The position numbers and the translations under genes were made by a program. Shown here in pieces: positions 1-5,872 of a stretch of DNA of 7,759 nucleotides. The stretch is from Rhodobiaceae bacterium UBA7378 (GTDB taxonomy: Bacteria; Pseudomonadota; Alphaproteobacteria; RS24). The notes below the pieces were generated by a model. That model had not been told where the DNA came from. It did not search any database and saw nothing but the letters and a program-made list of their open reading frames with translations. The DNA lies in NCBI GenBank assembly GCA_002469805.1, contig DKNW01000063.1, positions 1 through 7,759 of the forward strand. The letters are read 5' to 3'. The number at the start of each line of letters is the position of its first letter. Within the stretch, counting starts at the first letter, position 1.

Positions 1-1043
1 CGTCGCCCGCAAAAATCAAATCCTTGAAGCCCGACGCGGTGGTGATCGGCCAGTTAAACCCCTATCAGAACGCGGCTGGCGTGAAGGCCATGGCGTCGCA
101 AAAAGTTCAAGCCATGTCGATGGAACTGATGCCGCGCATCACGCGCGCGCAGTCAATGGATGTTTTGTCTTCGCAGTCTAACCTTGCGGGCTATAAGGCC
201 GTTTTGGATGCGACAGCGGAATATAATCGCGCTTTGCCAATGATGATGACCGCCGCGGGCACTGTGCCTGCCGCGCGCGTCTTCGTTATGGGGGCGGGCG
301 TTGCTGGGTTGCAGGCGATTGCAACAGCAAAACGCCTCGGAGCAATTGTTTCGGCGACGGATGTGCGCGCTGCCGCGGCTGAGCAAGTTGAAAGCCTTGG
401 TGGAACATTTGTAATGGTCGAGGCTGATGCGGGCGATAGCGGTGAAACTGAAGGTGGTTATGCCAAGGAAATGAGCGCCGATTATCAAAAACGTCAAGCT
501 GCTCTTGTCGCCGAGCATATTGCCAAACAAGATATCGTGATTTGTACAGCGCTTATCCCTGGTCGGCCAGCACCGGAATTAGTGACGCGCAAAATGGTCG
601 AAAGCATGAAGCCGGGCTCGGTTATCGTTGATCTGGCTGTTGAGCAGGGTGGTAATTGTAAATTGTCCAAATCAGGCAAGGTCGTGCGGCACAAAGGTGT
701 CGCGTTGGTCGGGCACCAGAATGTGCCCGGTCGTTTGTCCGGCAATGCTAGCGAATTATACGCCCGCAATATTTTGAACTTTATCGACGCATTTTTCGAC
801 AAAGAGAAAAAACAATTGGCGTTGGACTGGGAAGACGAAATCGTTCAAGGCATCGGGCTTACGCGGGCTGGCGAAATTGTGCATGAGGCGCTGAAGCCTG
901 CGCGACCAGTTGCAACAAAAAAGGCGCCTGCCAAACCTGCTGCGAAATCAAAAGCACCTACCCGCAAACCTGCTGTCGCGAAAAAGCCGGCGGCGAAAAA
1001 ACCAACGCCGCGCAAACGCGCCACCCCTAAGGGAGCAAAATAA
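1..1043 (+). CDS. pntAA: NAD(P) transhydrogenase subunit alpha part 1 (domain I, NAD(H)-binding), 5'-partial
   Basis: This is the soluble NAD(H)-binding domain I of the proton-pumping transhydrogenase, which makes NADPH from NADH and NADP+ at the inner membrane. The frame is open to the left edge (first full codon at base 3; 346 codons visible), so the N-terminus is missing and the TTG at 24 is not the real start. Family signatures are visible: SQSNLAGY (about 171-194), the dinucleotide-binding loop GAGVAGLQA (about 291-317) followed by SATDVR, the mobile-loop region ending [10 protein letters not shown] (about 546-575), [10 protein letters not shown] and [10 protein letters not shown]. The domain ends near WEDEIVQG. 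It is followed by an unusual 48-residue Lys/Ala/Pro-rich tail (897-1040). The stop overlaps the pntAB start by one base (TAATG), indicating an operon with coupled translation. The identity is secure; the function of the tail is unknown. Confidence 0.97.
   Translation, partial: SPAKIKSLKPDAVVIGQLNPYQNAAGVKAMASQKVQAMSMELMPRITRAQSMDVLSSQSNLAGYKAVLDATAEYNRALPMMMTAAGTVPAARVFVMGAGVAGLQAIATAKRLGAIVSATDVRAAAAEQVESLGGTFVMVEADAGDSGETEGGYAKEMSADYQKRQAALVAEHIAKQDIVICTALIPGRPAPELVTRKMVESMKPGSVIVDLAVEQGGNCKLSKSGKVVRHKGVALVGHQNVPGRLSGNASELYARNILNFIDAFFDKEKKQLALDWEDEIVQGIGLTRAGEIVHEALKPARPVATKKAPAKPAAKSKAPTRKPAVAKKPAAKKPTPRKRATPKGAK
897..1040 (+). other. Histone-H1-like basic tail encoded at the C-terminus of PntAA
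   Basis: The last 48 residues of PntAA contain 13 Lys, 4 Arg, 13 Ala and 10 Pro and no acidic residue. Irregular KPA/KKPA/KAP units resemble the tails of histone-H1-like proteins. The sequence begins right after the normal domain I end (…IVHEALK) and stops at the pntAB junction. It is probably disordered. Contact with membrane phospholipid, other transhydrogenase subunits or nucleic acid are all possible; the sequence does not choose between them. Confidence 0.85.
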
Positions 1044-1369
1044 TGGTGAGTGAAAGCATTTATCTGCTGAGCATTTTCGTGCTGGCAGTCTTCGTCGGCT
1101 ATTATGTCGTGTGGTCAGTGACCCCGGCCCTGCATACGCCACTTATGTCCGTGACCAATGCGATTTCATCGGTAATTGTCGTTGGCGCTATTCTCGCTAT
1201 CGGCGTGGATGTGGGTGTGTCGAGCGTGGATCTCAGCGACACCAGCAAGGGTACGGCATTGACGCGCTGGCTCGGCTTTGGCGCAGTGGTTCTGGCCTCG
1301 ATCAATATATTCGGCGGATTTCTCGTCACCCAGCGCATGCTAGCCATGTACCGCAAAAAAGATAAGTGA
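1043..1369 (+). CDS. pntAB: NAD(P) transhydrogenase subunit alpha part 2 (membrane domain II, N-terminal part)
   Basis: This 108-residue membrane protein corresponds to the C-terminal transmembrane part of single-chain PntA. With PntB it forms the proton channel (domain II). Three hydrophobic segments are visible at about residues 5-24, 39-58 and 75-99. The C-terminal signature [19 protein letters not shown] is typical of the family. The start ATG overlaps the pntAA stop, and an AAGGGAG Shine-Dalgarno (1029-1035) lies 7 nt upstream. The 3' end runs directly into pntB. A split into PntAA and PntAB is usual in Alphaproteobacteria, whereas E. coli has one fused PntA. Confidence 0.96.
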   Translation: MVSESIYLLSIFVLAVFVGYYVVWSVTPALHTPLMSVTNAISSVIVVGAILAIGVDVGVSSVDLSDTSKGTALTRWLGFGAVVLASINIFGGFLVTQRMLAMYRKKDK

Positions 1370-1377
1370 GGCCTGAA

Positions 1378-2793
1378 ATGGAATCGCAAAATATCTCCAC
1401 CCTCCTTTATCTTGCTTCTGGCGTTTTGTTCATCATCGCGCTGCGCGGTCTAAGCTCGCCCGATACCTCACGGCAGGGCAATTTCTTCGGTATGGCCGGT
1501 ATGGTCATTGCCGTTGTCACCACGCTGGCGCTGCTTGACAATCAGGGGCGTGATGTCTGGTTCACGATTGTGGCTGGGATTGCCATTGGCGGCGTTATTG
1601 GGGCTGCGATTGCGCGCCGCATTGCCATGACTGACATGCCGCAACTCGTGGCGGCCTTCCACTCATTGGTCGGGTTGGCTGCTGTTATGGTCGCTTGGGC
1701 TGCATTTTTGTCGCCGGAAGCCTTTAATGTTATCGACAATGGCGTCATCAAAACCGCAAGCCTAGTCGAAATGTCGCTCGGCGTTGCAATCGGCGCGATC
1801 ACTTTTTCCGGCTCTGTTATCGCATTTGCGAAATTGCAGGGCACAATGTCGGGTGCTCCCATTCTGCTCCCGCAGCGCCACGCAATCAATCTGGTAATCG
1901 CGCTGGCAATTGTAGGCGGTATTATCTATCTGTGCCTTGGCGCACCTGAAACGCATATGACACCGGAAGTGTTCTTGTTCATTACCGTGTTGTCATTCGT
2001 TATCGGTTTCTTGATCATCATTCCGATTGGCGGGGCGGATATGCCTGTCGTCGTGTCCATGTTGAACAGCTATTCGGGCTGGGCGGCGGCTGGCATCGGC
2101 TTCACTTTGTCCAATCTGGCGTTGATTATTACTGGCTCTCTGGTCGGCTCGTCTGGTGCAATTTTGTCTTACATTATGTGCAAAGGCATGAACCGGTCGT
2201 TCATCTCGGTCATTCTCGGCGGTTTTGGTGCCGAAGACGCGGTTAGCGGACAGAATTATGTCGAGCAGCGGCCCGTCAAACAGGGCAGTGCGGATGATGC
2301 TGCGTTCATTATGAAAAATGCGGGTTCCGTAATTATTGTGCCTGGATATGGCATGGCGGTTGCCCAAGCCCAGCACGCGCTGCGCGAAATGGTTGATGAA
2401 TTGAAAAAGAACGGTGTGAAAGTTTCTTACGCCATTCATCCGGTTGCCGGACGTATGCCTGGGCACATGAACGTGCTGCTGGCCGAGGCCAATGTGCCGT
2501 ATGATGAAGTATTCGAACATGAAGATATTAACAGCGAGTTTGCGCAGGCAGACGTCGCCTTTGTTATCGGTGCTAATGATGTGACGAACCCGTCGGCGAA
2601 AACCGATCCACAAAGCCCCATTTACGGTATGCCGATCCTTGATGTTGAACGCGCCAGCACGGTGCTATTCATCAAGCGTGGTATGGGCTCAGGCTATGCG
2701 GGTGTTGAGAACGAGCTGTTTTTCCGCGACAACACAATGATGCTGTTCTCCGACGCAAAGAAAATGGTCGAAAACATTATCAAGGCATTTTAA
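1378..2793 (+). CDS. pntB: NAD(P) transhydrogenase subunit beta (membrane domain II and NADP(H)-binding domain III)
   Basis: The protein has 471 residues, close to E. coli PntB (462). Residues 1 to about 285 are a chain of hydrophobic helices, including AFHSLVGLAAV with His95, the counterpart of the proton-path histidine, and the GGADMPVVVSMLNSYSGWAA block with Asn230. Residues from about 315 form the cytoplasmic NADP(H)-binding domain III: VPGYGMAVAQAQ (321-332), HPVAGRMPGHMN, GANDVTNPSA with Asp401, and KRGMGSGYAGVEN with Lys433/Arg434. Proton flow through domain II drives hydride transfer from domain I NADH to domain III NADP+. I chose ATG 1378 over the in-frame GTG at 1366: the GTG overlaps the pntAB stop, and GAGG (1368-1371) serves as ribosome binding site 6 nt before the ATG. 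It is the last gene of the pnt operon. Confidence 0.97.
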   Translation: MESQNISTLLYLASGVLFIIALRGLSSPDTSRQGNFFGMAGMVIAVVTTLALLDNQGRDVWFTIVAGIAIGGVIGAAIARRIAMTDMPQLVAAFHSLVGLAAVMVAWAAFLSPEAFNVIDNGVIKTASLVEMSLGVAIGAITFSGSVIAFAKLQGTMSGAPILLPQRHAINLVIALAIVGGIIYLCLGAPETHMTPEVFLFITVLSFVIGFLIIIPIGGADMPVVVSMLNSYSGWAAAGIGFTLSNLALIITGSLVGSSGAILSYIMCKGMNRSFISVILGGFGAEDAVSGQNYVEQRPVKQGSADDAAFIMKNAGSVIIVPGYGMAVAQAQHALREMVDELKKNGVKVSYAIHPVAGRMPGHMNVLLAEANVPYDEVFEHEDINSEFAQADVAFVIGANDVTNPSAKTDPQSPIYGMPILDVERASTVLFIKRGMGSGYAGVENELFFRDNTMMLFSDAKKMVENIIKAF

Positions 2794-2806
2794 GGCGGCT
2801 AAGTCG

Positions 2807-2823
2807 TTGCACCTTTGGTGCAA
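2807..2823. repeat. Perfect 7-bp inverted repeat (hairpin) just after pntB
   Basis: TTGCACC and GGTGCAA are separated by TTT, starting 13 nt after the pntB stop. No T-run follows on either strand, so it is not an intrinsic terminator by itself. It would fold in the pnt mRNA just upstream of the real terminator and could protect the 3' end or be an operator-like site. The structure is plain in the sequence; the role is inferred. Confidence 0.6.
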
Positions 2824-2847
2824 AATAAGGCGCAAAAAATCAGATAC

Positions 2848-2877
2848 AAAAAAAGCGCCTTCGGGCGCTTTTTCTTT
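2848..2877. terminator. Bidirectional intrinsic terminator between pntB and rpsU
   Basis: A 6-bp G+C-rich stem (AGCGCC/GGCGCT, 2854-2859 and 2864-2869) with a TTCG loop is flanked by an A-run on the left and TTTTTCTTTT on the right. Read on plus it ends the pnt transcript. Read on minus it has a CGAA loop and seven T residues, and ends rpsU, whose stop is about 50 nt away. On plus the loop is the stable cUUCGg tetraloop. Confidence 0.9.
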
Positions 2878-2926
2878 TCCGCGAAACTCAAGGGTTCCGC
2901 CTGTTTATGTGGGCTTCAGTGCCTAC

Positions 2927-3151
2927 CTAGTATTTACGCTTGCCGAGAACCATGCCCTCGCGCTGCGCCGCTTTGCGGGCCAGCTTGCGAACACGACGCA
3001 CGCTTTCGGCCTTTTCGCGCGCGCGCTTTTCGGATGGCTTTTCGTAATGGTTACGCAACTTCATTTCGCGAAATACACCTTCGCGCTGAAGTTTCTTTTT
3101 CAGAACCTTATAGGCCTGATCAACATTGTTATCGCGGACTGAAACTTGCAC
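2927..3151 (-). CDS. rpsU: 30S ribosomal protein S21
   Basis: This is a 74-residue, strongly basic small-subunit protein that acts in translation initiation. It shows the S21 signature [27 protein letters not shown], then [14 protein letters not shown] and a basic tail ending LGKRKY. The start is a GTG at 3151: an AAGGAG (3161-3166 on plus) lies 9 nt upstream, and VQVSVRDNN matches the family N-terminus. An ATG at positions 3157-3155 in another frame opens only 9 codons. It lies just 3 nt after AAGGAG, so it is not the rpsU start. The gene is a single unit, convergent with pntB and divergent from coq9. Confidence 0.96.
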   Translation of the reverse strand: MQVSVRDNNVDQAYKVLKKKLQREGVFREMKLRNHYEKPSEKRAREKAESVRRVRKLARKAAQREGMVLGKRKY

Positions 3152-3160
3152 GTTTCATCA

Positions 3161-3176
3161 CTCCTTAAAAATTTTT
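3161..3176 (-). promoter_or_regulatory. rpsU ribosome binding site with adjacent A5T5 tract
   Basis: On minus, AAAAATTTTT is followed directly by AAGGAG and then 9 nt to the GTG start. The AT tract is a 10-bp palindrome and would leave the leader unpaired just before the Shine-Dalgarno, which suits strong initiation (inference). The strong AAGGAG is what fixes the GTG as the start. Confidence 0.75.
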
Positions 3177-3201
3177 GCGGGGTAAACCACTCGTGGAAGC
3201 G

Positions 3202-3230
3202 TGTGTAGCAAACCCCAGCCTTCATGTCCA
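3202..3230 (-). promoter_or_regulatory. Candidate rpsU promoter, alphaproteobacterial housekeeping type
   Basis: On minus, TGGACAT (3224-3230) and GCTACACA (3202-3209) are 14 nt apart. This fits loosely the Caulobacter-type consensus TTGACGS-N10-14-GCTANAWC (4 of 7 and about 6 of 8 positions). It predicts transcription starting near 3196 and a leader of about 45 nt. It is a pattern match only. Confidence 0.3.
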
Positions 3231-3274
3231 GCCCGTAACCCATGCAAATTTGTGCGCGTCTCGGGCGTAAACGC

Positions 3275-3305
3275 TTGTTTTCGGCGGGTGCGCGCACCAT
3301 ATTCT
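3275..3305 (+). promoter_or_regulatory. Candidate coq9 promoter with a 12-bp palindrome in the spacer
   Basis: TTGTTT (3275-3280) and CATATT (3298-3303) are 17 nt apart. Transcription would begin around 3310, which is the coq9 ATG itself. The perfect palindrome GGTGCGCGCACC (3287-3298) fills the right half of the spacer, a position where a bound protein would block RNA polymerase. The promoter is a weak match (3 of 6 and 4 of 6); the palindrome is certain. Confidence 0.35.
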
Positions 3306-3309
3306 GATA

Positions 3310-3969
3310 ATGGAGTTCTCATACGAAGACGTACGCAAATCGGTTCTCGACAGCGCTTTGCCTGAGGTTGCCTTTGACGGCTGGTCGGACGATGTGTTGG
3401 CGCGCGCAGGCGCGGCAGCTGGGGTCGATGCTGACCTCATGCATTTGGCATTTCCGAACGGGGTCAGCGACCTTGTTGTGGCGTTTTCAAAGCAGGGGGA
3501 TCAGTTGATGCTGGCCGCGCTTGCAGATCCGACCGAGCTTAAAATTCGTGACCGTATCCGCCAAGGCGTGCGGGCGCGCCTTGAGGTTGACACCCCGTAC
3601 CGTGAGGCTGCGCGCCGTGCGGCGGGATGGCTAAGCCTGCCACGACGCCAGGCGCTGGGTGGCCAGCTTGTTTTCCAAACATCGAGCCATATCTGGCATT
3701 GGGCCGGCGACACGGCAACCGATTATAATTATTACTCGAAACGGCTGATTTTATGCGGCGTTCTCGGCGCGACACGGTTGGTCTGGTTCGGCGATGAAAG
3801 CGAAGGTTTTGAAAAAACTTGGGCGTTTCTCGACCGGCGCATCGACAATGTTATGCAGTTTGAGAAGGCCAAAGCCAAATGGCGGTCTGCTAGCGATAAT
3901 GACCGTAAACCTTTTTCGGCGTTTCTGAACAAGCTGGCCCGGCGGCGCTATAAATCCGATACGGCTTGA
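3310..3969 (+). CDS. coq9: COQ9 family protein (ubiquinone biosynthesis accessory factor)
   Basis: The protein has 219 residues, as usual for bacterial COQ9. The N-terminal part (about 7-60, including LPEVAFDGWSDDVL and AGVDADLMHLAFPNGVSDLV) resembles the TetR-like helical fold of the family. The C-terminal COQ9 block is clear: IWHWAGDTATDYNYYSKR (128-145), GATRLVWFGDES (153-164) and TWAFLDRRIDNVMQFEK (170-186). In eukaryotes COQ9 binds lipid and presents ubiquinone intermediates to the hydroxylase COQ7; a similar helper role here is inferred. No Shine-Dalgarno precedes ATG 3310, and no other in-frame ATG occurs until residue 44, so a leaderless mRNA is plausible. It is divergent from rpsU and convergent with purK across a 37-bp gap without an obvious terminator. 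Confidence 0.93.
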   Translation: MEFSYEDVRKSVLDSALPEVAFDGWSDDVLARAGAAAGVDADLMHLAFPNGVSDLVVAFSKQGDQLMLAALADPTELKIRDRIRQGVRARLEVDTPYREAARRAAGWLSLPRRQALGGQLVFQTSSHIWHWAGDTATDYNYYSKRLILCGVLGATRLVWFGDESEGFEKTWAFLDRRIDNVMQFEKAKAKWRSASDNDRKPFSAFLNKLARRRYKSDTA

Positions 3970-4006
3970 ACGCGGGGACGGGCTGCATGACCGTCAGAAA
4001 GCGCAT

Positions 4007-5074
4007 TTAAAAAGGCGTGAGGCGCGTGATGTGACCCATTTTGCGACCTTCGCGCGCAACAGGTTTTCCATAGAGATGCAGTCGCGTATTTGCGTCGGCG
4101 GCGAAACCGGCCCAATTATCAATTTCGTGGCCGAGAATATTGGTCATTTCCCCCTGACTATGGGCTTGCGGGTCGCCAAGCGGCCAGCCACAAATGGCAC
4201 GAATATGCTGTTCAAACTGGCCCACTGCGCAAGCATCGGCTGTTACATGCCCTGAATTATGCACACGTGGTGCAATTTCGTTAATGATGAGACCATCGGC
4301 AGTATCAAATAATTCAACTGCCAACACGCCAACATAATCGAGGTGGTTTACCAGCGTCTCGCCAATGTGTTTCGCCGCATTGCTACGCTCTGGATCGATG
4401 GTTGCGGGCAAAATGGAACGCCGCAATATATGGTTTTCATGCTGGTTTTCAATGGGTTGGTAACACACACTTTGCCCGTCATGGCCGCGCGCAATGATAA
4501 TTGACAGCTCGCGGGTAAACGGGATGATCCGTTCTAAAATAGCTGGTTGCGCCAGCATATCTGCGCTATCCGCGACCCAATCTGTCTCGGCGTTAATACG
4601 CCATTGGCCTTTGCCGTCATACCCAAACTGACGAGTTTTTACGATGCCGCTACCGCCAAATGCTGCCAGCCCTTGCGCAAGCGCGTCGCGGTCCGTCAAC
4701 TCAATGAAATCAGTAACCGGTAGGCCGTTTTCGCGCATAAAGGTTTTTTCGTGCAGCCGGTCCTGCGATACACGCAAGGCATTGAGCGGTGGAAAAAGCT
4801 GGCTCGAAATGCTTTCCAACGCTGCGGCGGAAATGTTTTCAAATTCGTAAGTAATAATATCGGCGGCACCTGCCAAGGTATTTAGCGCGTCTATATCTTC
4901 ATAGGTGGCACGCATATACTGGTTGCAAACTTGTGCCGCGGGTGCGTCTTCATCCGGCGCGAGAACAATAGTGCGAAAGCCCAGTTCGGCGGCTGCCAAA
5001 CACATCATTCTGCCAAGTTGACCCCCGCCAATAATGCCGATTGTCGTCCCCGGTTTGCACGGCTCAGCTATCAC
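4007..5074 (-). CDS. purK: 5-(carboxyamino)imidazole ribonucleotide synthase
   Basis: PurK is an ATP-grasp enzyme that turns AIR, ATP and bicarbonate into N5-CAIR in cytosolic de novo purine synthesis. The visible motifs in order are [13 protein letters not shown] (12-24), YEFEN (76-80), [20 protein letters not shown] (146-157), [16 protein letters not shown] (181-196), [17 protein letters not shown] (265-281), [15 protein letters not shown] (286-300) and the C-terminal [18 protein letters not shown]. With the GTG at 5074 the protein has 355 residues, normal for PurK. This start is favoured because a GAAGAGG (5081-5087 on plus) lies 6 nt upstream and because an upstream GTG at 5110 only adds residues unlike the family. 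It overlaps the end of purE by 11 bp, so the pair should be translationally coupled. Confidence 0.95.
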   Translation of the reverse strand: MIAEPCKPGTTIGIIGGGQLGRMMCLAAAELGFRTIVLAPDEDAPAAQVCNQYMRATYEDIDALNTLAGAADIITYEFENISAAALESISSQLFPPLNALRVSQDRLHEKTFMRENGLPVTDFIELTDRDALAQGLAAFGGSGIVKTRQFGYDGKGQWRINAETDWVADSADMLAQPAILERIIPFTRELSIIIARGHDGQSVCYQPIENQHENHILRRSILPATIDPERSNAAKHIGETLVNHLDYVGVLAVELFDTADGLIINEIAPRVHNSGHVTADACAVGQFEQHIRAICGWPLGDPQAHSQGEMTNILGHEIDNWAGFAADANTRLHLYGKPVAREGRKMGHITRLTPF

Positions 5075-5555
5075 GCGGCACCTCTTCAACAGCCGCGGTG
5101 CGCGCTGCACGCCATGCTGTCAGGCGGGCCTCAAGCGCGGGGTCGAAGCCAGCCAAAACCGCCGCCGCAAGTAGGGCCGCATTAGTGGCACCTGCCTCAC
5201 CGATCGCCAGCGTGCCAACCGGTACACCGGCGGGCATTTGTACGATCGACAGCAGCGAATCTTGACCGCTCAGGGCTTTTGATTGCACGGGAACGCCGAA
5301 CACCGGAACAGTTGTCATTGCAGCGACCATGCCCGGCAAATGCGCCGCGCCACCGGCACCAGCGATAATAACTCTCAGCCCTCGGGTGCGCGCTGACTTG
5401 GCGTAGTCAACCAGACGGTCTGGCGTGCGATGCGCGGAAACAATCCGGCATGCATGGGAGATTTCTAGCTGCTCAAGAGTTTCGGCGGCGTGTTTCATGG
5501 TTGGCCAGTCTGATTGGCTTCCCATGATAACCCCAACATCTACCTGTTCGGTCAT
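5064..5555 (-). CDS. purE: N5-carboxyaminoimidazole ribonucleotide mutase (class I PurE)
   Basis: This 163-residue enzyme converts the PurK product N5-CAIR to CAIR. Class I motifs are all present: GSQSDW (12-17) for phosphate binding, SAHRTP (40-45) with the catalytic His42, [12 protein letters not shown] (65-76), [22 protein letters not shown] (87-108) and [14 protein letters not shown] (117-130). The start ATG at 5555 has AAAGGG (5563-5568 on plus) 7 nt upstream. It is first in the purE-purK pair. No other purine genes are in the window. Confidence 0.96.
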   Translation of the reverse strand: MTEQVDVGVIMGSQSDWPTMKHAAETLEQLEISHACRIVSAHRTPDRLVDYAKSARTRGLRVIIAGAGGAAHLPGMVAAMTTVPVFGVPVQSKALSGQDSLLSIVQMPAGVPVGTLAIGEAGATNAALLAAAVLAGFDPALEARLTAWRAARTAAVEEVPRDS

Positions 5556-5589
5556 GGCTATACCCTTTCCCCCAGGTCAAGAAAGAGCG

Positions 5590-5619
5590 GAGTTAACCCG
5601 ATTTCCCGGCTTGTTTCAA
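5590..5619 (-). promoter_or_regulatory. Candidate purEK promoter
   Basis: On minus, TTGAAAC (5613-5619) is followed after 15 nt by GTTAACTC (5590-5597). These match the alphaproteobacterial consensus TTGACGS/GCTANAWC at 5 of 7 and 6 of 8 positions, with a spacer one base longer than usual. The predicted start is near 5584, giving a leader of about 28 nt with the purE ribosome binding site. A TTGACC at 5575-5580 is too close to the gene to serve. It is a pattern match only. Confidence 0.33.
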
Positions 5620-5670
5620 GAAGATTTGAAAATTTTATGGACATGTCGCTGCTGTTTTGAGAGCATAAAA

Positions 5671-5698
5671 TTTCTGGAGAGATGTTTTCTGGAGAGAT
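5671..5698 (+). repeat. Tandem 13-bp direct repeat carrying two Shine-Dalgarno sequences
   Basis: TTTCTGGAGAGAT occurs at 5671-5683 and 5686-5698, a 15-bp period. The second copy places GGAGAG 5 nt before the ATG at 5702 and is the working ribosome binding site. The first copy is an extra one. Between them ATG 5682 opens a 6-codon frame (MFSGEI) whose TAA overlaps the downstream ATG as TAATG, but it lies immediately after the first GGAGAG, so efficient use is doubtful. Confidence 0.85.
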
Positions 5699-5701
5699 TT
5701 A

Positions 5702-5872
5702 ATGACGACCGATGCACGCCTAGCAAGCCTATACCGTATGCACCAGCGCCTCGAAGAAGAACTCGCAGACGCGCGCGCTCATAAATCAACTGACGATAGC
5801 GACATAAAGAAATTAAAGCTCCGTAAGCTGGCGATTAAGCAGCAAATGGAGCAATTACGCGAAACAGGCTAA
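5702..5872 (+). CDS. DUF465 / YdcH-like small coiled-coil protein
   Basis: This 56-residue protein begins MTTDARLASLYRMHQRLEEE and ends IKQQMEQLRETG. It fits the DUF465 (YdcH) pattern: two amphipathic helices rich in Leu, Glu and Lys joined by a polar turn (HKSTDDSD), with the family's D-x-x-I-K-K-L-K-L-R-K-L core in the second. It probably forms a short helical hairpin; no biochemical function is established for the family. The start is supported by GGAGAG 5 nt upstream. It diverges from purE, and its stop overlaps the stop of the minus-strand regulator by 4 bp. An AT-rich ATAAAATTT (5665-5673) may contain the -10, but I see no clear -35. Confidence 0.88.
   Translation: MTTDARLASLYRMHQRLEEELADARAHKSTDDSDIKKLKLRKLAIKQQMEQLRETG

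Noticed and set aside
153..802. Long minus-strand open frames opposite pntAA (also 1542-1889 and 1993-2613 opposite pntB)
   Set aside because: They lie wholly antisense to secure genes, have no family-like sequence and no ribosome binding support; typical codon-bias shadows.
2807..3168. Plus-strand frames of 111 and 117 codons across 2807-3168
   Set aside because: They run through the terminator and antisense to rpsU, whose S21 identity is clear.
3977..3995. GACGG…CCGTC inverted repeat between coq9 and purK as a terminator
   Set aside because: Only a 5-bp stem with a 9-nt loop and no T-run on either strand.
5575..5580. TTGACC (minus) as the -35 of purE
   Set aside because: A -10 at normal distance would fall at the purE start codon and shows no match, and it would remove the good ribosome binding site from the transcript.
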